Of a DNA stretch of 13,004 nt, positions 7,273 to 13,004 are shown in pieces. The position numbers and the translations under genes are program-made. The notes under the pieces are model-generated. The model did not search any database. It was not told where the DNA came from and worked only from the letters and a program-made list of their open reading frames with translations. Each line of letters starts with the position of its first letter. The first letter of the stretch is position 1. The stretch is from CAZPZZ01 sp964591245 (GTDB lineage: Bacteria; Acidobacteriota; Vicinamibacteria; Vicinamibacterales; UBA8438): NCBI GenBank assembly GCA_964591245.1, contig CAZPZZ010000119.1:1-13004 (forward strand), read 5' to 3'.

Positions 7273-8452
7273 TTATAGCTGCTCTCAGTTCTCGACAAAC
7301 GCGATCTTGTGCCTCCTCTGTCAATTGGACATACATCGGCAATGCTAACGTCAACCTGTCAGCAATATAAGCATTCGGAAATTGCTCGGGCATTAAGCTA
7401 TACTTTTGAGCATAATAAGACTGAATTACAGGCGAGTGTGTTCCTTGCCGAGTAGCAATACCTTTTGCATCTAGACTTGCCATGACATCGTTCCGTCTTA
7501 CGTGTAATCTATCTACATTCTTCAAACTGGGTGCTTCCGGAGAAAACAACGTAACATACGATTGATAACCATGAGCATAATTTTCCGGCACTAGAGGAGG
7601 TATAATCCAATCATAGTTTGATAGAAGTTGGTCATAACGTTGCGCTTGTTGTTGGCGCGATTCCAAAATAGTTCGCGCTTTATCCATTTGCACACTGCCT
7701 ACAGCCGCTTGTAAATCAGTCATACGATAATTATATCCAAGTAGTTCATACTCAGCTAGCAAAAACCCATATTCACTAGTATGCCTTTCCAAATCAGTTC
7801 GTGAAGCACCATGATCTCTCAAAGAACGTGCAAGTTGATTCATAGAATCACTCTGCGTCGTCAGCATTCCCCCTTCGCCCGTGGTAATAGATTTCCGAGG
7901 ATGAAAGCTAAAACACCCAGTATCGCCAAACGTCCCTGCATGCTGCCCATAATACCAAGAACCAAAAGCGCAGGCGGCGTCTTCGACTATCCACAGGTGA
8001 TGTTTTTCAGCTACCTGCATGATCGAGGTCATATCTGCACATAAACCAAAGAGATGTACAGGGATTATTCCAACAGTTTTTGTTGTGACTAACGATTCAA
8101 TCTGACCCGGATCAATGTTTAGTGTACCTAGGTCTATGTCACAGAAAATCGGCTTAGCTCCCATATATTCAATAACATTGGCAGTTGAAACCCAAGTAAA
8201 GGCAGGCAAAATAACTTCATCACCTGGTTTGAGTCCGAGCATCGCAACAGAAAGATGAAGCGCTGTGGTACAGGAAGTAGTTGCGACTGAAAACATTGAT
8301 TTGGTAAAGGCAGAAAATTTCCTTTCGAATTGCTCAACAAATGGACCTTGTACCACCCAACCAGTTTTTAAAGGTTCTATAACAGCATTTATTTCTTCAT
8401 CCCCAAAAAAGGGTTTGGTGATAGGTATCGAGGGATAGAGAGAGCCCGCCAC
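7265..8452 (-). CDS. DegT/DnrJ/EryC1/StrS-family PLP-dependent sugar aminotransferase
   Basis: The 395-residue product has the family layout: ITKPFFGDEE near the N-terminus, TTSCTTALHL, GDEVILPAFTWVSTAN, the PLP-ring aspartate in VEDAACAFGS (D158), and the Schiff-base lysine in CFSFHPRKSITTGEGG (K187). Such enzymes transfer an amino group, usually from glutamate, to a keto group of a nucleotide sugar. The HPRKSITTGEGG variant is common in NDP-4-keto-6-deoxysugar (perosamine-type) aminotransferases; substrate assignment is inference. An in-frame TTG at 8518 would overlap the epimerase gene by 56 nt. I prefer GTG at 8452 because AAGGGG (8459-8464) stands 6 nt before it, overlapping the epimerase stop. 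Its 3' end overlaps the methyltransferase by 8 nt. It is distinct from the PIN-fused aminotransferase two genes upstream, so the locus makes at least two amino groups. Confidence 0.9.
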   Translation of the reverse strand: MAGSLYPSIPITKPFFGDEEINAVIEPLKTGWVVQGPFVEQFERKFSAFTKSMFSVATTSCTTALHLSVAMLGLKPGDEVILPAFTWVSTANVIEYMGAKPIFCDIDLGTLNIDPGQIESLVTTKTVGIIPVHLFGLCADMTSIMQVAEKHHLWIVEDAACAFGSWYYGQHAGTFGDTGCFSFHPRKSITTGEGGMLTTQSDSMNQLARSLRDHGASRTDLERHTSEYGFLLAEYELLGYNYRMTDLQAAVGSVQMDKARTILESRQQQAQRYDQLLSNYDWIIPPLVPENYAHGYQSYVTLFSPEAPSLKNVDRLHVRRNDVMASLDAKGIATRQGTHSPVIQSYYAQKYSLMPEQFPNAYIADRLTLALPMYVQLTEEAQDRVCRELRAAING

Positions 8453-8458
8453 TATTTT

Positions 8459-8464
8459 CCCCTT
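8459..8464 (-). promoter_or_regulatory. Shine-Dalgarno deciding the aminotransferase start
   Basis: AAGGGG on the minus strand overlaps the TAA of the epimerase and is 6 nt before the GTG at 8452. It supports the 395-residue start over the TTG at 8518. Confidence 0.7.
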
Positions 8465-9434
8465 AAACAGGATAAATCTCTGTATCAGTCTGCTGATTAC
8501 GCCATCGGATAGTATCAACTAACCCTTGTTTCAGACCAATTTCCGATTTGAAGTTGAGTTCAGACTCCGCCTTATTAGTACTGCCAACTCGATTAGTCAC
8601 AAAAGTTACGCCAGTTGGTTCGTACTGAATTTCCAAATTACACCCAGTCAACTCAAGAAGTAACTCAACTAGCTCTTTGACTGTGGTCTTTATACCACAG
8701 CCAACATTGTAAAAATCGTTCGTAAAACTGCTTTTTAAAGCACAAACATTAGCCTTGGCAACATCTCGAACGTGGATAAAATCATAAGCTTGAGAACCAT
8801 CTCCATAGACAACTGGAGATTTCTTCAGATCAATTCGATCCAAAACTTTCATGATAACACTGGTGTAGGTTGATTTATAATCTTGACGAGGACCATATAC
8901 ATTCATGTACCGAAGCCCAACATAGTGAAGACCATATCTATGAGAAAAAGCACGACACATATGCTCACCAGCAATCTTGGTCGCACCATAGAAAGTTTGA
9001 TTATTATACGGGTGGTCCTCCATTATTGGAGTTTCAAGTGAATCACCATAAACAGAAGCAGAGGAGGAGTAAATGAGCTTCTTAACCCTATTTTTAACAC
9101 AAGCTTCCAGTACATTGAAAGTACCAGCAATATTAACCTCAAAAGACGCTCGAGGAAATTCATGGCAATGGAGTAACCAAAGGGCAGCCAAATGGAATAC
9201 ATAGTCAACCCCCCTTACAACATGGTCCAGAACATCAACATGGGTTATATCTCCTTCATAATATTCAACCCGTTCATCCTGGAGAACATGCTCAATATTC
9301 TCCAGTTTTCCTCGAGTAAAATTATCGAAAATAACAAGGCGCCCAACGTCTTCCTGAACCAGCTCTTCGACAATATGAGACCCAATTAATCCGGCACCTC
9401 CAATCACAAGTATTTTGCTATTACTAATTTCCAT
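8463..9434 (-). CDS. NAD-dependent nucleotide-sugar epimerase/dehydratase (extended SDR)
   Basis: The 323-residue product has the NAD(P)-binding glycine motif GGAGLIG (12-18), the acidic residue that favours NAD in VIFDNFTRG, the YEGDIT segment, the active-site SSSASVYG (123-130) and the catalytic YGATK (Y149, K153). GLRYMNVYGPRQ and VYGDGSQAYDFIHVRDVAKA are typical of the extended SDR group that includes UDP-glucose 4-epimerases and sugar 4,6-dehydratases. The position after SSSAS is A/V rather than the D-E pair of classical 4,6-dehydratases, which slightly favours an epimerase. The start ATG at 9434 overlaps the upstream gene's end by 11 nt, and AGGGGA (9445-9450) lies 10 nt before it. It probably supplies a C4 (or C2/C5) epimer or keto-sugar to the neighbouring aminotransferase. 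Confidence 0.88.
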   Translation of the reverse strand: MEISNSKILVIGGAGLIGSHIVEELVQEDVGRLVIFDNFTRGKLENIEHVLQDERVEYYEGDITHVDVLDHVVRGVDYVFHLAALWLLHCHEFPRASFEVNIAGTFNVLEACVKNRVKKLIYSSSASVYGDSLETPIMEDHPYNNQTFYGATKIAGEHMCRAFSHRYGLHYVGLRYMNVYGPRQDYKSTYTSVIMKVLDRIDLKKSPVVYGDGSQAYDFIHVRDVAKANVCALKSSFTNDFYNVGCGIKTTVKELVELLLELTGCNLEIQYEPTGVTFVTNRVGSTNKAESELNFKSEIGLKQGLVDTIRWRNQQTDTEIYPV

Positions 9435-11016
9435 TATTAAAAAATCCCCTAATACTTGTCACAACAAATTCCACCTCTTCACGAGACATTAATGGCCCCA
9501 CGGGTAAATTAAGAACCTCACCGCACAAAGAAGCCACATTTTCTAAATTTCCATCTTTCACACATCGTCCATCAAAAACCTTCATCCGATGTAACGGAAT
9601 CGGATAATATACCATGGTACCAATCCCTTTTTCTTTCAATGCTATCCGCAATTCATCTCGGCGACCACCAGCTACACGAATCGTATACTGATGGTAAATA
9701 TGCTGATAACTATCAAAAGACAAGGGTAGCTTAATATGCGTCAAATCTTGCAATCCTCGATTATAAATTTCGGCTATTGTGCGACGCTTAAGATTAAACT
9801 CATCAACATACCGCAGTTTCACCTGCAGTACACTTGCTTGGATTACATCAAGACGTGAATTGTATCCGATATGTTCCACATTATATTTATCCTTCCCTCC
9901 ATGTCCAAGTAACATTCTCACCAATTCTGCTAGCCTATCATCATGGGTTGTTACCAAGCCTCCATCACCAAAACCTCCAAGATTTTTAGTCGGGTAAAAA
10001 CTGAAAGCACCAATTGTTCCACAACTTCCTAGCTTTTTCCCCATCCACTCAGCCCCAAAAGCCTGTGCCACATCTTCCAGCACAAACAAACCATATTGCT
10101 CTGCAATCTCCATAATTGCATCCATATCACATGAATGCCCGAAAAGATGCACTGGTAAAATGCCAACAACTCGATGATTATCTAAATGATCTATTGATAA
10201 CACTCTCTTTACATGCCCAATGTTAAGATTGAAGTCATCCGGATTAATATCAACAAACAAGGGTGTTGCTCCAGCTCGCAGAATTGCGTCCCCAGTGGCC
10301 GTGAAAGTGAACGGAGAAGTAATAACCAAGTCATCCTTACTAAAAAATTCTTGACCGCTTTTCTGAATTGCTAAAGCGCGCAAGGAAAGGACAAGCGCAT
10401 CCGTCCCTGAAGCCACACCAATAGCATACTTTGTCCCAAGATAACCAGCTACATCTGCCTCAAATTGGCTGACTCCTTGCCCCATAATATACTGTGCTTT
10501 TGCACCAACCGAGAGAAGTACTTGATCTATCTCTTCCATCAAGCTAGCATACTCTCGTGCAAGATCAAGAAAGAGAATTTGAGCAGGCTTTTTTTTATTT
10601 TGATCGTTATAATACTCGACAAAGCCTTCAGGAGTAAACGCCTTCGGTTGCTTTAGGGAATGAACAAAATTAGTGATGACTATTGCATTCGGACAAACAC
10701 GTCGCGCTGCCTCGATTGTCAGATTATTTCCCGCACCTAAATCTTCTAATACATCCTTGCCTGTTGTCGTAACAAGACGCAGTAAGGACATTACTCTTTT
10801 TAGCTTGTCCTTACTACATGATGTTCCAAAATGAGGTGTTTTAGCTAATCTTTGCTCAAGAAGATAAGACAAAAGCGGAACTAAGCCAGCAGGAAAATAA
10901 CCGTCTAGTTGGCAACTAGAGATTTCATCAATAATATATTTAACTGAAGTATAATTCCCCGTTCCCAATACATAATCAAGGATTACATCTACATCAAGAA
11001 AAACTTCTTTTGTCAT
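9424..11016 (-). CDS. PIN-like domain fused to a DegT-family (WbpE-like) sugar aminotransferase
   Basis: The 530-residue product has two parts. Residues about 5-136 read like a PIN domain: FLDVDVILDYVL (D8, D10), E54 in the next helices, LEDLGAG (E92/D93), then NAIVITNF, followed by FTPEGFVEYY, the usual PIN C-terminal strand and tail. The last acidic position of active PIN nucleases seems to be replaced (N116-F117), so nuclease activity is doubtful. After a KKK linker (141-143), residues about 148-530 form a complete DegT aminotransferase: LFLDLAREYASL, VASGTDALVLSL, LEDVAQAFG (D315) and SFYPTKNLGGFGDGG with PLP lysine K344. The closest functional model is WbpE, the 3-aminotransferase of the diacetamido-uronate pathway, and a WbpD-like gene lies 21 bp upstream. 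No strong Shine-Dalgarno precedes the ATG at 11016, but the PIN-like fold begins right there. A homopolymer of eight A residues marks the domain junction. Confidence 0.87.
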   Translation of the reverse strand: MTKEVFLDVDVILDYVLGTGNYTSVKYIIDEISSCQLDGYFPAGLVPLLSYLLEQRLAKTPHFGTSCSKDKLKRVMSLLRLVTTTGKDVLEDLGAGNNLTIEAARRVCPNAIVITNFVHSLKQPKAFTPEGFVEYYNDQNKKKPAQILFLDLAREYASLMEEIDQVLLSVGAKAQYIMGQGVSQFEADVAGYLGTKYAIGVASGTDALVLSLRALAIQKSGQEFFSKDDLVITSPFTFTATGDAILRAGATPLFVDINPDDFNLNIGHVKRVLSIDHLDNHRVVGILPVHLFGHSCDMDAIMEIAEQYGLFVLEDVAQAFGAEWMGKKLGSCGTIGAFSFYPTKNLGGFGDGGLVTTHDDRLAELVRMLLGHGGKDKYNVEHIGYNSRLDVIQASVLQVKLRYVDEFNLKRRTIAEIYNRGLQDLTHIKLPLSFDSYQHIYHQYTIRVAGGRRDELRIALKEKGIGTMVYYPIPLHRMKVFDGRCVKDGNLENVASLCGEVLNLPVGPLMSREEVEFVVTSIRGFFNNGN

Positions 11017-11037
11017 ACGAAGACAATTACACTAAGT

Positions 11038-11640
11038 TCAGCTTGCATCATTCTCATCGACCTTAGAAACCACGTTATTTTCTAGTATATATTTCGTTTG
11101 AGAGATGCTACACAAAGCAACCATAAGACCATTACAACTCTTTTGGAAATTCAACTTATCTCCGCTCTCAGACATCCATCCATGCTGTCTAGCCGGATTT
11201 CCATATACTAAAGCATATGGAAAGACATCTTTAGTTACAACAGAACCAGCTCCAACAAATGCGAATTCACCAACAACAATACCACAAACAATTGTTGAGT
11301 TTGCCCCTATTGTAGCGCCTTTTTTGACTAGAGTAGAACTGTATTCATCAAGTTTCTTTGGATATGCACTCCTCGGGTATATGACATTGGTAAAAACTAC
11401 AGAAGGCCCGCAAAAGACGTTATCTTCAAGTGTCACTTTTTTAAATATGGAGACGTTATTTTGAACCTTAACATTATTTCCAACGACAACGCCTGCATCG
11501 ACATAAACATTTTGACCTATCACACAATTCTGCCCAATAATACTACCCTTCATGATATGTGAGAAGTGCCAAACTTTAGTTCCTGCACCTATCGAAACGG
11601 GTTCATCAACATAGGATGATTCGTGCACAAAATATGTCAT
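11038..11640 (-). CDS. wbpD: WbpD-like nucleotide-sugar N-acetyltransferase (left-handed beta-helix)
   Basis: The 200-residue product follows the WbpD pattern closely: MTYFVHESSYVDE at the start, KVWHFSHI, VIGQNVYVDAGVVVGN, VQNNVSIFKKVTLED, FCGPSVVFTNVIYPRSAYPK, LVKKGATIGANSTIVCG, VGAGSVVTKDVFPYALVYGNPARQHGWMSESG. Known WbpD enzymes use acetyl-CoA to acetylate the 3-amino group of UDP-2-acetamido-3-amino-2,3-dideoxyglucuronate. This is the step right after a WbpE-type aminotransferase, and the next gene encodes such a domain. The ATG at 11640 is chosen because the family begins with M-x-Y-x-x-H. A 24-codon upstream extension to an ATG at 11712 has no family support. Neither ATG has a good Shine-Dalgarno; the only good one nearby serves a small overlapping reading frame, so translation may be coupled. 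Confidence 0.9.
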   Translation of the reverse strand: MTYFVHESSYVDEPVSIGAGTKVWHFSHIMKGSIIGQNCVIGQNVYVDAGVVVGNNVKVQNNVSIFKKVTLEDNVFCGPSVVFTNVIYPRSAYPKKLDEYSSTLVKKGATIGANSTIVCGIVVGEFAFVGAGSVVTKDVFPYALVYGNPARQHGWMSESGDKLNFQKSCNGLMVALCSISQTKYILENNVVSKVDENDAS

Positions 11641-11758
11641 ATTCAACAAATAAAATAGCTGAGGGAAGCTCACTTTTCCGACAAACCAAGTATATGCAAA
11701 ACGCAAGGCCATTTACTAGGAATTGCAGTGTTTGCAAACTAAGGTTAATTTGATCCAT
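11606..11758 (-). CDS. possible 50-residue leader peptide overlapping the wbpD start
   Basis: An ATG at 11758 is preceded by GGGAG (11766-11770) with a 7-nt spacer and opens 50 codons ending in TGA at 11606-11608. That stop is about 30 nt inside the WbpD-like gene, in another frame. The peptide is hydrophobic in the middle (LVNGLAFCIYLV) and I recognise no homologue. It could be a coupling leader for a gene whose own ATG lacks a Shine-Dalgarno, the remains of a frameshifted 5' end, or chance. Confidence 0.25.
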   Translation of the reverse strand: MDQINLSLQTLQFLVNGLAFCIYLVCRKSELPSAILFVEYDIFCARIILC

Positions 11759-11765
11759 ATCTAGT

Positions 11766-11770
11766 CTCCC
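11766..11770 (-). promoter_or_regulatory. Shine-Dalgarno-like GGGAG upstream of the wbpD region
   Basis: GGGAG on the minus strand is the only strong ribosome-binding sequence in the spacer before the WbpD-like gene. It stands 7 nt before the ATG of the small overlapping frame and 125 nt before the wbpD ATG. Confidence 0.4.
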
Positions 11771-11815
11771 AATTAAATAATTAGTTATATTCCTAACGCA
11801 TTATTTAAGATATGA

Positions 11816-11842
11816 ATCGTTTCTCACCACGTCAGAAACGAT
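11816..11842 (-). terminator. hairpin downstream of the radical SAM gene
   Basis: The arms ATCGTTTCT and AGAAACGAT are perfect 9-bp complements around a 9-nt loop, 11 bp after the radical SAM stop codon. The following RNA is only moderately U-rich, so termination may be partial. It separates the radical SAM gene from the wbpD-led operon. Confidence 0.55.
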
Positions 11843-11853
11843 GATCACTTCTG

Positions 11854-13004
11854 TTAGCACCGTTGGCTTATACGACGCGAAACTTCCTTAGGATCAAGAA
11901 AATGACGAAACGGAATACCTTTTTCCTTTATAAGCTCATCAAATTTTTGCTTCCAATACACAACACGGTCTTTGCTTAAATATTTAGTTGGCAAATGCAC
12001 TCCATCCACCCATCGGTTACTAAAACTTTTCAAGTAGCCATCCAAATTTGCATTTTCTTTTAAAGGCAACTCACTGTTTTTTATCCCTTGAATGATTGAG
12101 GTCCCCGGAATTGGCCGAAAAAATCCGGCTGTTGTTACGTAAGGATATTTCTTAATAAATTCATAAGTTTCACTCAAAGATTTTTCGTCATCTTCAGGTA
12201 ATCCCACAAGAAGGTTCAAATTTATGCCAATGTCATTCTCGCTCGCAACTTGTAATATCTCCTCAACTCTCCATGTTTGGTTATTATTTTTATTGCAAGC
12301 TCCCATTACTCGATCACTAGCACTTTCCAGTCCTACATATATCATCTCAATACCTGCTTTTTTACAAAGTGGTAGCAGATCTAAATTCCGGTGAATACTG
12401 TCAATACGACCTTGTACACGCATCCATATTGGTATACAGGCCGACGCGAGCGAACTCAGTGTTTCTTCCAACCATTTCCGACTTAGAAAAAATTCAGCGG
12501 TAAGCAAATCGATAGCAGTTCCCTGCCAAAAGGCAACCTCATTTACTATTTGGTCAGCACTCTTCGAAGACCAAACAGAGTTTTGTGAAGGACAAAACGT
12601 ACAACCAAAAGGACATCCTGTTCCCGCTGAAACAATACGTTGCTTAAAATTATAGGGAGAACTCCAATAATCAAAACGACAAATTTCTGTTCGAGAACCC
12701 AAAAAGGAGATATCATTACAAAAACGTTTTTTTGAGCGGAGATCCTTTTTTGAAAACTGTTTAGGTCCTTGGTAATCCTCCTGCCTAAAAAAACCATTTT
12801 CCTCCAGCAAATCAATGGCAACTATGGGATCAGAATCAATGGCAGAGACTACGACATCCGCACCAGATTTGAATTGTATATCTTGCTCAAATCCCTGCTG
12901 ATTTCCAATCAGCAGTGTTCTACAACCTACTTTTTTAGCAATTTTTAACAGTAAAATTTGCAACGAAATCAATTCCACGTCATAGAATACTGAACCAAAA
13001 AGCA
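11854..13004 (-). CDS. radical SAM protein with B12-binding-type N-terminal domain, 5' end cut by window
   Basis: The frame is open to the right edge (382 residues visible), so the true start lies outside. An in-frame GTG at 12978 is internal, because the residues before it continue a regular helix. The N-terminal part (DVELISLQILLLKIAKKVGC...LLIGNQQG...GADVVVSAIDSDP) resembles the cobalamin-binding-like domain of class B radical SAM enzymes. The CxxxCxxC cluster motif is GTGCPFGCTFC (codons at about 12615-12592), followed by YVGLESAS and a helical C-terminal region. The usual DxHxxG cobalamin-ligand motif is not in the visible part, so B12 binding is uncertain. Such proteins often act as methylases or C-C bond formers in glycan, lipid or antibiotic pathways. 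The hairpin after it suggests a separate transcription unit, although the orientation matches the operon. Confidence 0.85.
   Translation of the reverse strand, partial: LFGSVFYDVELISLQILLLKIAKKVGCRTLLIGNQQGFEQDIQFKSGADVVVSAIDSDPIVAIDLLEENGFFRQEDYQGPKQFSKKDLRSKKRFCNDISFLGSRTEICRFDYWSSPYNFKQRIVSAGTGCPFGCTFCPSQNSVWSSKSADQIVNEVAFWQGTAIDLLTAEFFLSRKWLEETLSSLASACIPIWMRVQGRIDSIHRNLDLLPLCKKAGIEMIYVGLESASDRVMGACNKNNNQTWRVEEILQVASENDIGINLNLLVGLPEDDEKSLSETYEFIKKYPYVTTAGFFRPIPGTSIIQGIKNSELPLKENANLDGYLKSFSNRWVDGVHLPTKYLSKDRVVYWKQKFDELIKEKGIPFRHFLDPKEVSRRISQRC

Noticed and set aside
9424..11016. A PIN toxin with a separate antitoxin (toxin-antitoxin system)
   Set aside because: No small antitoxin gene lies beside it, the PIN-like part is in frame with an aminotransferase, and one acidic site seems lost.
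11105..11464. Plus-strand open frame of 119 codons opposite the WbpD-like gene
   Set aside because: It is antisense to conserved hexapeptide repeats, whose periodic codons keep the opposite strand open; no start signal was seen.
12978..13004. GTG at 12978 as the real start of the radical SAM gene
   Set aside because: The frame continues upstream with protein-like residues to the window edge, so the gene is simply cut.
1..13004. tRNA, rRNA or CRISPR array
   Set aside because: No cloverleaf, rRNA-like stretch or regularly spaced repeat was seen on either strand.

Overview
The window is a minus-strand surface-glycan or protein-glycosylation locus. Every recognisable gene reads right to left, so transcription runs from high to low coordinates. 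Base composition is moderately AT-rich, most starts have strong purine-rich Shine-Dalgarno sites, and genes are packed with overlaps. This would fit a low-GC bacterium such as a Bacillota/Negativicutes member, but no gene here fixes the taxon. A 100-N run shows that the sequence is a draft scaffold.

Layout in the direction of transcription. (1) 13004-11854: a radical SAM protein with a B12-binding-type N-terminus, cut by the window edge and followed by a perfect 9-bp hairpin. (2) 11758-6226: a tight operon of a WbpD-like hexapeptide N-acetyltransferase, an unusual PIN-like domain fused to a DegT-family sugar aminotransferase, an extended-SDR sugar epimerase/dehydratase, a second DegT-family aminotransferase, and a SAM methyltransferase. 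Most junctions overlap or place the next gene's Shine-Dalgarno on the previous stop codon. (3) 6222-4124: an AsnB-type glutamine-dependent amidotransferase. It looks broken only because of an assembly gap whose two sides are the same 55 bp. (4) 4123-3422: a gene-poor stretch with a long hairpin and, at its low-coordinate end, the decayed C-terminus of a second, divergent asparagine-synthase-like gene. (5) 3421-1: a hexapeptide acyltransferase, a 607-residue GT-B glycosyltransferase, and a WbpG/WbuX-type N-acetyl sugar amidotransferase cut by the left edge.

How they may work together (inference): the WbpD-like acetyltransferase and WbpE-like aminotransferase domain would make a 2,3-diacetamido-type nucleotide sugar. 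WbpG-like and AsnB-like enzymes could add amidine or amide nitrogen. The epimerase, second aminotransferase, methyltransferase and acyltransferase would diversify the sugars, and the glycosyltransferase would transfer one of them to a glycan or protein. The oxidising steps (WbpA/WbpB-like dehydrogenases) and the HisH/HisF-like partners of WbpG are not in this window.

The most unusual element is the PIN-aminotransferase fusion, whose domain junction coincides with a run of eight A residues on the coding strand. The most useful annotation corrections are the collapsed asnB gap, the asparagine-synthase pseudogene, and four start-codon revisions.
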